Source of the DNA: Acanthosepion pharaonis | Taxonomy: Eukaryota > Mollusca > Cephalopoda > Sepiida > Sepiidae | Length of the DNA stretch: 64,000 nucleotides | Assembly (NCBI GenBank): GCA_903632075.3 | Contig: CAHIKZ030005495.1 | Span: 885,001-949,000, forward strand | Direction: 5' to 3' | Shown here: positions 41,095-50,353 of the stretch, piece by piece | How the letters are laid out: each line of letters opens with the position of its first letter | Position numbering within the stretch: the stretch's first letter is position 1 | Program-made: the position numbers and the translations under genes | The notes under the pieces: generated by a model | Databases searched by the model: none | What the model was told of the DNA's origin: nothing | What the model saw: only the letters and a program-made list of their open reading frames with translations

Positions 41095-41630
41095 TTTTTA
41101 ACTGGAATAGAGTTCAAATTCCATCCCAGTCCGTTTATACTCATTTTCACACTAATGACCTTGGAAAAGGTAAGTATCCATTCTCACCTCTTACAACTTT
41201 GAGTTATATAACTGGGTAAACCGGGCGATTTACCTTTAAGTGGCAACTGGGTAAGTGTTGGGGCGCACCCACCTTCTCATCAGAATGGACTGATCTCTCT
41301 ACTACTAATAGGACAGTTCTATAGAGTTCTGAGAAGATCAGGTGACCATCACACTTCCGTCTCTCTACCGGAAGATACAGTTGGACTTTATACTCTTTCT
41401 GATTGTTACTGACTAACCTGCGTTCGTTTGACTACTAATCTCTCTGTTGTAAATACCTCTTCAGATATACCAGTATTTTTCCCTACGTATGTGTTTGTCC
41501 TTATTTCAATACACGCACGGGGAAACACTCAACATCTCAACAGTAAGAGAAGGTCAATTCTAAATTTATCTTATGAAGAAACCACTACACTATGTTTCCC
41601 AAAGATCTCATGACAATTCACAATCATTAA
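41095..41630 (+). mobile_element. F3 SINE copy, split by a solo LTR
   Basis: GAGTTCAAATTCCATCCCAG (B-box region), cactaatgaccttggaaaag, gtggcaactgg, then after the LTR gagaaggtcaattctaaat. This matches 43184-43350 of the better copy. Confidence 0.65.
41256..41542. mobile_element. Solo LTR with perfect 5-bp target duplication
   Basis: Unit TGTTGGGGCGCACCC...CATCTCAACA with GTAAG on both sides (41251-41255 and 41543-41547). TGTTG...CAACA termini are the same type as at 38003. Near the end both LTRs carry tttcaataca. It sits inside an F3 SINE. Length 287 bp. Confidence 0.8.
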
Positions 41631-41639
41631 AGAAATGCC

Positions 41640-42360
41640 TGGGGAGCCGTGATCCCCTAGTTTCTGAAAAGAGCTGGTGTTTAAAATAATTTATTAAAAT
41701 TAGTATTCGCATAATTTAGCTTAGTACGACAATACTGAGGGAGAGGATTAAGAATGTCTAGCGCCAGTCACTTAAACAGGGAGTGCCAACCTGCCGAGAA
41801 AATCAGAATTTGCAATTTTCCGTTTTATTTTGGTTTGTACACTGTACACTAATGCCATTGCTAAGCCTTAAGCAGCCAAAGAGGACATCCCATCTGTAAT
41901 GCTAATCTGAGACATTGTGACATTGAAAGCCATTCCGATGCGGAAGTGACGTCAGAAACACTCTATCGTCTCTGCCTGGCATGGGAAATGTGTGATCAAA
42001 TTGTACTTGAAAATAAATGTTTCTTTTCCTGTGTCGTTGGCTGGCACCAGCGGCAAAATGGCGGCAAGGCTAGTTTGATCAGTGGCATATGTTCTTGCAT
42101 AAACGCATTTATTTGATAAACGTTTTCAAATGCCATTACCGAAATCGCCACTTGCTTGGAATGGCTGACGTCGCAAATCTAAATTAGAGAACTTCACTTT
42201 GAAATAGAAAAATCTTCATATCCAAACAAACATAAATCAGTTATACAAGATGATGGAAAAGTAGTATTAATAAATCCTTCCTCATAAAAAAGACTGCTAT
42301 GCCATCCTAAAATTCAGGAAATGTGGGTTTACGTCTTTCTCTAAACATTTCAATTCATGA
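41640..42360. other. No gene recognised
   Basis: Mixed composition, with tgacgtcag at 41948 and a GC-richer stretch 42045-42085 (caccagcggcaaaatggcgg). No ORF or known repeat. A promoter is possible but unsupported. Confidence 0.4.
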
Positions 42361-42373
42361 GCTCTTCAGTTCT

Positions 42374-42377
<4 letters not shown>

Positions 42378-42463
<86 letters not shown>
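42378..42463. repeat. (AT)n then (GATA)n
   Basis: AT run 42378-42434 then about 7 GATA units. Confidence 0.95.
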
Positions 42464-42468
42464 TAATG

Positions 42469-43022
42469 AGTACAGACGATCCTTAAAAATACATTCGGTT
42501 ATAATTTATTTCATGAATATGCAAATCTTCACACCGAAGGTTTTTTAATAAATGAAATCAATTTATCCAAACGAAAGAAAAAGTCAGAGGAAGAAAAAAA
42601 GAAAAAGAAAAGAATTAATATTAAAAAAGGAAGAAACAAAAAGGAAAATTTCAATATAGGGTTTTAAAAAAAATGTGGTGGGGTAGAGAAAGAGAGAGAG
42701 TGTGAAGAGAGGGAGAGAGGAGAGGAAAGGAAAGAGTGAGAGAGGGAGGGAAAGAAAAGAAAGGAAAGAAGGAACATGAGCCGATAGGGCGACCTAGAAA
42801 TGATTTTTCTTTAAGGACTGGACAAGTTAAAATACAGGGCAAGGAAGGGAGTGATCTGATTTAAAATAGATACATTGAACTGTTTGATATTCATGTCATT
42901 TACGACCGCGAAATAATCATCATCGCATTTATTAAAAATAAAACTTCGGTCTTAAGAGAGGAATATTTTTGTATTCAGGAAATAAATTATAACCGAATGG
43001 ATTTTTAAGGATCGCCTGGACA
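42469..43022. repeat. Inverted repeat, about 94-bp arms
   Basis: 42469-42562 (gatccttaaaaatacattcg, gttataatttatttcatgaa, accgaaggttttttaataaa) pairs with 42929-43022 in reverse complement. Between the arms is a purine-rich low-complexity spacer. Confidence 0.8.
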
Positions 43023-43122
43023 CATTAATATATTGATCTGTTACTTACATTGAGCTCTCTTTGAATTAATATCCTCCTTGGAATTATCCCTACTAATTAC
43101 CAATTGATATTATATATTTGCG

Positions 43123-43151
43123 TGTATATATATATATATATATATATATAA
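43123..43151. repeat. (AT)n microsatellite
   Basis: Short AT run directly before the F3 SINE. Confidence 0.9.
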
Positions 43152-43460
43152 TGGATATCGGCTTGGATTGTGGAATCGCAGAGCCGAGTTCGAATCCGGG
43201 TTGAATCCACTACATTCACTTACGTGCTAATACTCTTGGGAAAGGTGTGAATCCTATTCTTCTCCCTCCAGCTATGGGTAAAATACCAGGACAGACTTGG
43301 TTCTATAGCCTTGGATAACAACTGGTCTAGGAGAAGGACAACTATGAACTCAAAACCTGAGGGGGGTTGTTTGGGGACCTTGTAGCACGCAGTGCACCAG
43401 GTCTCTGTATTCGGCCCTTCAAAAAGTGTGGATGGTCCTGCACGAAACCTTCACCACTAT
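43150..43460 (+). mobile_element. tRNA-derived SINE, family F3 copy 3 (best)
   Basis: ATGGATATCGGCTTGGATTG, then GAGTTCGAATCCGGGTTGAA (good B-box, about 43187), actacattcacttacgtgct, aatactcttgggaaaggtg, cagctatgggtaaaatacc, caactggtctaggagaagg. The tRNA-like part starts after the AT run, so the A-box side is partly lost. Confidence 0.8.
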
Positions 43461-43756
43461 AATCGAATCTCATGTGTCGGGCTGTCGGTTTCCTGGAAAC
43501 TGATCTGCTTGACCCTCATACGTCGAACCCGACGGGAGAATCGATATACATATAAATTTGTATATTTTGGTAGCAGTCCTTCTTTCCTGCACACTTCATT
43601 GAATACAACACACAAGGTTCTTTTATTTAGTTTTTTATACAATTTCTCATATGGTCTATTTTTTTTTCTTTTCAGATGATAAATTATATAAGAACTGACC
43701 GAATGTTCTTTTTATCCGAGCGCTTTCGGCTATAAATTTAGCCATTTTCAAAGTTG

Positions 43757-43762
<6 letters not shown>

Positions 43763-43801
<39 letters not shown>
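43763..43801. repeat. (AT)n microsatellite
   Basis: AT run next to the antisense SINE tail. Confidence 0.95.
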
Positions 43802-43803
<2 letters not shown>

Positions 43804-43975
43804 GGAAATTTTTGTAGATTTGAATAATTTCACATAATAATTCGTCGAGTCTAGAATAAGAATCCTCAGTAGAATGCAGAAAGCATTGGACAAGACGCAT
43901 CCGCTACTGAGAATCGAACCCGGACCGTTACAATACAGGGAACCTCGATGACGAAGAAGATGACTGACTAGAGTA
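43802..43975 (-). mobile_element. Hammerhead SINE, antisense copy with core deleted
   Basis: Reverse strand: B-box GGGTTCGATTC (43911-43921), ggatgc (43897-43902), then only 5 nt before GTC (43889-43891), caatgc, tttct, gcattc, and the tail cgacgaattattatgtgaaa. Relative to 45695-45955 the ribozyme core (about 38 nt) is reduced to 5 nt. Both stem I strands and the cleavage triplet remain. Confidence 0.75.
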
Positions 43976-43984
43976 AGTATACAA

Positions 43985-44235
43985 TTAGACGTAGCTGCTC
44001 TATATTGAGTCTAGACGATTCCACTCCGCGACTGACACCTGCTGGCCCAGTGGTATGACGCTTGCGGTGTATCGTAACGGTCCGGGGTCAATTCTCGGTT
44101 AGTGGATGCTCACTGATGATGAGTCCCCAAAAAAGGACGAAACGGCCGTCCTGTGTCTTTCTGCATTCTGCTGCGGATTTCTTGTTCAAGACTCAATGAA
44201 TTATTATGTGAAATTATTCAAATCCAAAAAGAAAT
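43985..44235 (+). mobile_element. Hammerhead SINE, copy 1
   Basis: tRNA-like head with A-box TGGCCCAGTGGTATGACG (44043-44060) and B-box GGGTCAATTC (44085-44094), then the ribozyme at 44104-44166, then a tail gaattattatgtgaaattat. Head-to-tail order matches the copy at 45695-45955. The antisense copy lies immediately upstream, giving a tail-out inverted pair. Confidence 0.8.
44104..44166 (+). ncRNA. Hammerhead ribozyme, degenerate (C3 to A)
   Basis: Core position C3 is A (ATGATGA at 44116-44122 instead of CTGATGA). Stem II is perfect (GTCC/GGAC, 44123-44126 with 44135-44138), GAAA 44139-44142, palindromic stem III ACGGCCGT, triplet GTC 44148-44150. Stem I has one T-T mismatch and the distal ggatgc/gcattc pairing. 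Loss of C3, which pairs with G8 in the active fold, should inactivate it. Confidence 0.75.
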
Positions 44236-44278
44236 TTCTATTGCTTATAAACCTATGCTTAATCCAAGATCTCTCACT

Positions 44279-44357
<79 letters not shown>
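44279..44357. repeat. (AT)n microsatellite
   Basis: About 39 AT units. Confidence 0.97.
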
Positions 44358-44359
<2 letters not shown>

Positions 44360-44905
44360 AGTTCTCATGTTTCAAAACAAGAGCCGAAAACTTCAATATA
44401 ATTATTTGAAATAAATTGAATTAAAGTGCTAAGCTCTGTTCCATCTTCAAGCGAAATTTTTTGGGAATAACTTATTTCTGAAATTTACGTGTTTTATAAG
44501 CATATTCATATTTCTATGGTAACGGTTAGAGCAATTGTTTAAAGAAAAAGGGGCGTAAGGTGTTAATAATTTGTATCAATATCTCGGTTACATTCACAAG
44601 TGTCAAGTCAGGGTAAGGTTGGGGTGTCTAAATTTAAAGCGGAAGAATGATTATAAAACACGTAAATTTCAGAAATATGTTATTCCCAAAAAAATTTCGC
44701 TTGAAGATGGAACAGAGCTTAGTACTTTAATTCAATTTAATTCAAATAATTATATATACTCTTAAGTAGCGTGTTGGAATCATATATTTAAATAAATAAT
44801 TATATTTATGCTCTACTTTTGTATCGAGCACTATTTTTTTTAAATAATAACAAAAATACTAAAGAACTTTGGATTATTTACCTAACGAGTTCTTTCCTAT
44901 TTTCT
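44358..44905. repeat. AT-rich repeat H with internal inverted arms
   Basis: 44375-44505 (gaattaaagtgctaagctct, tccatcttcaagcgaaattt) is the reverse complement of 44643-44760. The flank gtgttggaatcatatattta, tgctctacttttgtatcgag, ggattatttacctaacgagt recurs in antisense at 51795-51945, and 54720-55110 is another copy. Family unknown; possibly the untranslated part of a larger element. Confidence 0.7.
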
Positions 44906-44913
44906 ATATATTT

Positions 44914-44914
44914 T

Positions 44915-45001
<87 letters not shown>
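44914..45001. repeat. (AC)n then (AT)n
   Basis: AC run 44914-44933 and AT run to 45001. Confidence 0.96.
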
Positions 45002-45005
<4 letters not shown>

Positions 45006-45480
45006 CGTATAAAAGTAAAAATGTCCAAATCGCGTAACAACATGGAATAATTGTCCATCCTACAAAATTTTTAATTGCTAAACAGCCATTAAACTAATTG
45101 AGATTCTTCTTCCAGGTTTTCATATGACATTTAGCCATCTTGACATGATTTTTCGTAAGAATCACTGAAAAGCCCTCTAAGCTATTGTTAGAAAAAGAAC
45201 AGATTAAAATCGTTTTATGGCAATGTGTTTTCTCAACTGAGCAATGGTGAGAGTAAAAAAGATCATTAAGGCCTTCAGTAATTGTACTAACATTCATACT
45301 CTGGCTCCCATCTTCAAAGTTCATTCAAGGACCATCAAGAGAATAGAGAATAAGTTTAAAAAAGGAAGGGACATTAGAAACGAAAACTGGATCAGGAGTT
45401 CACAATAGCAAGAGGGATCATCATTTCAACTTAAAGCTTACATTCTTATTGTCCAGAGTAAAATGCTATAAAAACCTCAG
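45002..45480. other. No gene recognised
   Basis: A 76-codon reverse-strand ORF (45094-45324) starting MNFEDGSQSMNV has mixed composition unlike the microsatellite ORFs, but I recognise no domain. Unassigned. Confidence 0.35.
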
Positions 45481-45706
45481 AGAATATAGCGCCGCTCGCT
45501 CACATATTCTTTCAGACTTCAAAATATAATTATCAAATCCTCCTAATAATTTCTATCATGTGTATATCATTGCTTGAACCGGCTTCTAATGCTCTAGATT
45601 GAGTGGCTTGGTGATAATAGTCGTGGCTCCAGGGGGCACAGTCCTATGGTTACAGAGAACTCAGTAGAGTTCCACCACAGAATATGTGAGCGAGCGGCGC
45701 TATATT
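45481..45706. repeat. 27-bp inverted repeat around a SINE tail piece
   Basis: aatatagcgccgctcgctca/catattc (45485-45511) and its reverse complement gaatatgtgagcgagcggcg/ctatatt (45680-45706). Between them is a copy of the hammerhead SINE tail (ttatcaaatcctcctaataa, 45530-45562), so the second arm forms the head of copy 2. Confidence 0.8.
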
Positions 45707-45955
45707 GAGTCTGATTTGCAATCTCTTCTTCACCGAGGCCCGGTGGAACAATTGGTATGATGTTTGCTTGACAACCTAACTTTCAAAGTTTCAATTCTTG
45801 GTAGTGGATGCGCACTGCTGATGAGTCCCAAATATACGACGAAACGGCTGTCCAGTGCTTTCTGCATTCTGTTGAGGTTTCTTTCAGACTCGATGAATTA
45901 CTTAAATATAATTGTCAAATCCTCCTAATAATTTCTATCATATATATATATGCTT
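45695..45955 (+). mobile_element. Hammerhead SINE, copy 2 (best)
   Basis: Order: gcgctatattgagtct, tRNA-like region (A-box-like GGTGGAACAATTGGTATGA near 45742, B-box-like AGTTTCAATTC 45787-45797), gtagtggatgc, the ribozyme, then a tail ending atcaaatcct-type text and an AT run at 45943. tRNA promoter plus ribozyme plus tail in about 260 bp matches the design of Schistosoma Sm-alpha retroposons. No protein encoded, so retroposition would need a LINE in trans. Confidence 0.8.
45806..45869 (+). ncRNA. Type I hammerhead ribozyme, complete core
   Basis: Stem I 5' strand ggatgc-gcactg (45806-45817), CTGATGA (45818-45824), stem II GTC/GAC (45825-45827 with 45838-45840), GAAA (45841-45844), short stem III A-C..G-T with loop GGCT, cleavage triplet GTC (45850-45852), then stem I 3' strand cagtgc (45853-45858), bulge tttct, gcattc (45864-45869). 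All 12 stem I positions pair (one G.U). All conserved core bases are present. The bulge in stem I is where loop contacts with stem II occur in natural hammerheads. Cleavage is predicted after C45852. Weak points: 3-bp stem II and 2-bp stem III, though minimal stem III is also known in Schistosoma and newt ribozymes, which may act as dimers. Confidence 0.85.
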
Positions 45956-45959
45956 GTTT

Positions 45960-46640
45960 CGTTAAATAATATCGAAATATTCCCATCTAGTTTTATAATA
46001 ATCTTTTCTAGTTATCTAATTATCTCCTTGATGTTAAGTTGAAATTCATCAAGAAAGGCGCGTATTTTTTTTTTTTACCAAAGTACTTTTGATCTCCCCC
46101 GGGATCATATTCAGGGGTGCGTTGCGAAGACAAACTTAATGTAACTGTTATCGTTGTTGGTTTTGATAACACCATCTTCTTTCATTCTTTTAAAATTAAC
46201 CGTTGGAGTTACGATGTTTTGTAAACAAACATTCCCAGTCCAAGGGACGATAACCAGAGATGGTAAAATTGCAAAATGGTAAATTTCAAAATGATGTTAA
46301 ATCTTAGTAACTCAAATGCATTTTAAAACATTGCTACTATAGGCATAATAAATTTTGTTCAGTGTGGGTTAGTTGTTTTTGTTATAGGGGGCCTCGAAAA
46401 TAATTAGTTACTTAAAGCCTGAACATATTTTAAAACATGTTCTTTCTTAAAATTTTTTAATATTTTTCTTATATTGTGGATCATTTACCCGGCTTTCGGT
46501 ACCTATCTAAATGTAATTAGTTTAATGTCTGCCTGTCCGTCGCCATTGTTTTTTTTTTTTGTTTTGTTTTTGTTTTTTGCTTTTTGTTTGTTTGTTTTTT
46601 GTTTTGTTTTTTTTTGTTTTTGTTTTTTTCGTTTTTTTTT
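45960..46640. other. AT-rich, no gene recognised
   Basis: Poly(T) and (GTTTT)n near 46548-46640. Confidence 0.5.
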
Positions 46641-46641
46641 G

Positions 46642-46645
<4 letters not shown>

Positions 46646-46677
<32 letters not shown>
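46646..46677. repeat. (GT)n microsatellite
   Basis: About 15 GT units after a T/G-rich run. Confidence 0.95.
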
Positions 46678-46679
<2 letters not shown>

Positions 46680-47290
46680 AGTAGATTTTCATTTTTCAAA
46701 TATCGTGTTTTTGCATCTTCGGCCGCCTCTTCTTTATTGTAAGCATATATTTCGTTGTAGTTCATGTTTCCCCTAACACTTCCTCATTGCTCAAATGTCC
46801 TCTCCGTAGTATTCTCTGCATTCGTTGCTAGAACTATATCTCTATGCATATCAATTATACCTAAGAAGTATTTAGATGGCGTAGCCGTCCACCAAACAAA
46901 TATCTCCATTGCGTTCGATAGCGGACAAAAGTCAGAGTGTTGAGAACAAGCAATATTAAATTTGACGGTGGATAATCTCACCTGGACTTTTGTGATCGCA
47001 AATACCACAAAACCTTCCCGAGGTTATGATTCCTTAAAACATTTCAGCCTGACCGTCGATTGAACGAACATTATCGTGCTCGGACTAACAACTAACAGAC
47101 AGTCTAACGACAAAGCCGACACCTGAGATTATGAACATCATAGTAGACCAAGATAACGCTGTTGACACGAGGGTATGGAGAATAATGGGAAAATATCCAA
47201 GCATAATTTCACCTCATCGCAACCCTAGTTCAGTAAGACCGAACGATTTTCATGGGAACGAGAGAGGTAGTGACCAATCCACGTTTTCTA
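46680..47290. other. No gene recognised
   Basis: Mixed-composition DNA. The reverse ORF 46784-47008 (MVFAITKVQVRLSTVKFNIA...) and forward ORF 47131-47340 have no family I can name. Confidence 0.4.
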
Positions 47291-47295
47291 AACTA

Positions 47296-48579
47296 TCAGG
47301 TCATCCGATAAGTTCTGTCCGAATTTTAACTTTTTGTTAAAATTAACGAAACTTAAAGAGTATTTTATAATGTCTAATGTAGCTGAACATTATTTTTTAT
47401 GTTTAGATGCATTTAAACTAATCAAATTATATTTCAGAGAACAATAAAATTATGTTTGATTAAAACCCTGCTAACATGGAAGTACCCAAGAATCATTTGA
47501 GGCACATAATGCTTTATGTGTTCAAGAAAGGAAACTCAGCAGCCGAAGCGGCTAGAAACATTCACTCAGGTTATGGAGAGGAATGTGTGAATGAAAGAAC
47601 TTGCAGAAGATGGTTTGCAAAATTCAGAGGTGGAGATTTCACCCTTGAAGATGAAGATCGAACCGGACGTCCAGTTGAGTTTGATGAAAAGCTTCTTGAA
47701 GCAGCCCTTGAAGAAAATCCTGCTTTATCAGTTGAGGAATTGGCAGTAGTTCTCAGTTCAAACCATACAACTGTTCATCGTCATCTTCAACAACTTGGAA
47801 AAGTTCCTAAACTTGGAAAATGGGTGCCTCATGAATTGTCTGAAAACAACGTCAAATCCCGAGTTGACATCTGCTCTTCTCTCCATTCTCGCCAACTTAT
47901 TTCACCTTATTTGGATAGACTTGTGAATGGCGACGAAAAATGGATCTTTTATCGAAATGTTAAGAGGCGTAGACAGTGGCTTGGTAAAGGGGAAGAACCC
48001 CAGCCACAGCCGAGAATGGAACTTCATGGGCAAAAGGTTCTTCTTTCAATCTGGTGGGATCGCCAAGGAATAATCCACTTTGAATTCTTACCACCTAATG
48101 CAACAATTAATGCTCAAATATACTGTCAGCAATTAGAGCGTTTGAACCAAGCTTTGAGGAAAAAAAGACCTGCTCTAGTGAATCGAAAAGAGGTGATGTT
48201 TCATCAGGACAATGCGCGACCGCACACAGCAAGAATCACGTCACAAAAGATCGAAGAACTTGGTTGGGAGAAAATTCCTCATCCACCTTATTCTCCCGAT
48301 CTTGCTCCTTCAGACTACCATTTGTTTCGTAGCTTACAGAATCATTTGGAAGAAACAGTTTTTGTAACACAGGAAGAGGTTAAAACTGACATTTGTGAAT
48401 TCTTCGAATCAAAGCCAAAAGAATTTTACAGTGATGGAATTAGTAAGCTTGTTAACAGATGGAAGGAAGTCATAGATAATCAGGGAAATACATTGTTGAT
48501 TGAATCTGTAATTAAATGTAACATTTGGTCACTTGTTTTTTTTATTCAAAATTCGGACAGAACTTATGGGAATACCTGA
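47296..48579 (+). mobile_element. Apparently complete mariner transposon
   Basis: Left end TCAGGTCATCCGATAAGTTC; right end in reverse TCAGGTATTCCCATAAGTTC; both continue TGTCCGAATTTT. About 32-bp inverted repeats with few mismatches. TA on each side (47294-47295 and 48580-48581). Length 1284 bp, the usual mariner size. It contains one uninterrupted transposase gene, so it is the best candidate for a recently active DNA transposon here. Confidence 0.92.
47476..48579 (+). CDS. Mariner transposase (DD34D)
   Basis: Cut-and-paste transposase of the Tc1/mariner superfamily that would act on the flanking inverted repeats. 367 codons from ATG 47476, without stops or frameshifts. Residues 5-65: HTH_48-type helix-turn-helix (HIMLYVFKKGNSAAEAARNI, CRRWFAKFRGGDFTLEDEDR, TGRP). 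A second helix-turn-helix lies at about 85-110. Linker WVPHEL at 116-121. Catalytic triad D153 (NGDEKW), D245 (HQDNARPH), D280 (SPDLAPSDY), with 34 residues between the last two, as in mariner. Typical length is about 345; here the last 15-20 residues run into the 3' inverted repeat and the stop TGA is its terminal bases, so the C-terminal extension may be fortuitous. Wording is close to animal mariners of the Hsmar1 kind; subfamily not certain. Confidence 0.93.
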   Translation: MEVPKNHLRHIMLYVFKKGNSAAEAARNIHSGYGEECVNERTCRRWFAKFRGGDFTLEDEDRTGRPVEFDEKLLEAALEENPALSVEELAVVLSSNHTTVHRHLQQLGKVPKLGKWVPHELSENNVKSRVDICSSLHSRQLISPYLDRLVNGDEKWIFYRNVKRRRQWLGKGEEPQPQPRMELHGQKVLLSIWWDRQGIIHFEFLPPNATINAQIYCQQLERLNQALRKKRPALVNRKEVMFHQDNARPHTARITSQKIEELGWEKIPHPPYSPDLAPSDYHLFRSLQNHLEETVFVTQEEVKTDICEFFESKPKEFYSDGISKLVNRWKEVIDNQGNTLLIESVIKCNIWSLVFFIQNSDRTYGNT

Positions 48580-48599
48580 TACAACTATCTGCACAAAAA

Positions 48600-48954
48600 T
48601 TCGAAAAAGAAATTTGGAAAACTCCACAAAGCAGGAGTAACATCCTCTTCAAAATCGAAATGGTGTCCAACCTTACACATCGTACCGAATTTGAATGGTA
48701 CATACAGACGCATAGGTGCCTACAGGCAACTTAATTGAATAAAAAAGTACTGACTGACCTTATGAAAATTGAGATGTAGTAAATGGGGGGGGGCATATCA
48801 TAGATTCTTGGGTATATTATAGATTTGGAGGGGGCCCACGACACCCTTTGCCCTGGTCCTGCGTGTAATAATGTAGAATTCTGTTTTCAGATCTGTAATA
48901 GAAATAGAAATAGAACCAAAACGAATGGAATTATAGAGTGGATAGTAATTTGAA
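48600..48954. other. No gene recognised
   Basis: Between mariner and Helitron-like element; contains a G8 run (48786). Nothing assigned. Confidence 0.5.
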
Positions 48955-48975
48955 TCTCTATCTATAAAAGGCAGG

Positions 48976-49027
<52 letters not shown>

Positions 49028-49750
49028 CGAATGCACGGCCGCAATTTTCGACGGATTTGCACCAAAATTTACATACACATGCTCCAAGTTAGCGTGAAGG
49101 CCAAGACCGACTTTGCATTTCCCAACTCCCATTGATAGTGGAAATAATCGATTTTTTCATGCTTCTACGTAGTTTGCGGCCATTTTCTACTGGCCAGAGT
49201 GAGAGCCAATAGCTGGTTGCCACAAATAGGCAGGAAGATTCTATTGGCCAGCGTGAGAGCCAACAGATGAGTGACACGAATGTTAACTAGCATGCTAGCA
49301 TGCAAAAAATATCGATAGCTGCATTCGTCTTAAGTGGGAAAATTTAAATCTGCATGGCACTTTACTCCAATTGGCTCATTCACTTGCTTAAACTCAACGT
49401 TGATTCTGATTCCGCAGAATTGGGTTTGGGTGTGAAAAAGTATTTGTTGTTAACATTCTTTTTTCATTCGGTTTTTCCAGTTACGAGTTCCTTTTTTAAA
49501 GCTGATCGTTTTGTGTTCATTTAGTATAGTTCTTTTTTCGTAACAGATTTAATGTTTAGTATAGAGCTTAGAAAAAATTCGCAGTGTAAGATAGGCAAGA
49601 AGTAAGACATGTAGCAACATCAGCACGGCAAAGGGCACTCCTTTAAAGGCAAGGAAGGGCAAAAATATTTTAAGTCAAGTGATAGCGATTGCTGTATGGG
49701 TCGTACGATTTTTGAATCAAGCACCGGGCAACGCCGGGCCATGCTGCTAG
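48955..49750 (+). mobile_element. Non-autonomous Helitron-like element
   Basis: Starts A|TC (TCTCTATCTATAAAAGGCAG), then (GT)n 48977-49024, gtaacgaatgcacggccgca, ttcgacggatttgcaccaaa. Ends with GC hairpin CCGG-GCAACG-CCGG (49724-49737) and CTAG|T (49747-49751). No target duplication, as expected for A/T insertion. An almost full antisense copy is at 58138-58925. 796 bp, no Rep/helicase ORF. Confidence 0.8.
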
Positions 49751-49754
49751 TTAT

Positions 49755-50114
49755 TATTATATTTCGATTTCTGCTATGGTCACATTACCTACCAAGTTAG
49801 CGGGAAGACTTAAGGAAGGTAGCGGTATGGTATTATGGCGACATTTCATGATTTGTTTTTTTACCTCCCATAACATCACTAGCGTTACATTGATAAATTT
49901 TGTTTTAGTGTGTGGGCTGTACTTTTCAAGACATTTTTTTCTGTTTCCCTTAACCTGGGATTTCCAGGGATTTTTTTCAATGTGTTGTTGTGTTCCTTTT
50001 TTTTATAATTCCAAGCATACCTACTATTACCGGTACTATTCGATTGCTGTATGTGTCGTACGGTTTTTGAATCAAGCACGGGCAACGCCGGGCAACACCG
50101 GGCCATGCTGCTAG
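49755..50114 (+). mobile_element. Second Helitron-like 3' end around an R2-like piece
   Basis: 50040-50114 repeats the end of the previous element (gattgctgtatg, gtacggtttttgaatcaagc, doubled gggcaac(g/a)ccggg, CTAG at 50111-50114). Between the two ends is unrelated DNA including the R2-like fragment. Either two insertions at one spot or an alternative terminator with captured DNA. Confidence 0.6.
49885..49985 (-). pseudogene. R2-like retrotransposon 3' end fragment
   Basis: Reverse strand reads KKIPGNPRLRETEKNVLKST and AHTLKQNLSM-stop, matching EGIPGSPCLKEIQKIVLTST / AHTLRRALSM-stop of 20631-21332. Only about 31 residues remain. Confidence 0.7.
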
Positions 50115-50189
50115 TACCAGATAAAGTTCTGGTACTTCTGAAACAAAAAGGTACCATTCTTAGGCGATGAATATAGTTGAACTAGTTTA

Positions 50190-50322
50190 ATTGTGTTACT
50201 GCGACACAATTTCATATCTAATTTTCGTGTTTATTTAAAACGATGGCGGCGTTCGTTAAATTTAAATTTATCCAGTTCTGTGACTTTATTTTTTTTAATT
50301 CAACTGTATTTTCTTTATTCAT

Positions 50323-50353
<31 letters not shown>

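Noticed and set aside
41940..42090. Promoter of a host gene (tgacgtcag, GC-richer patch)
   Set aside because: No downstream exon, splice signals or ORF were found.
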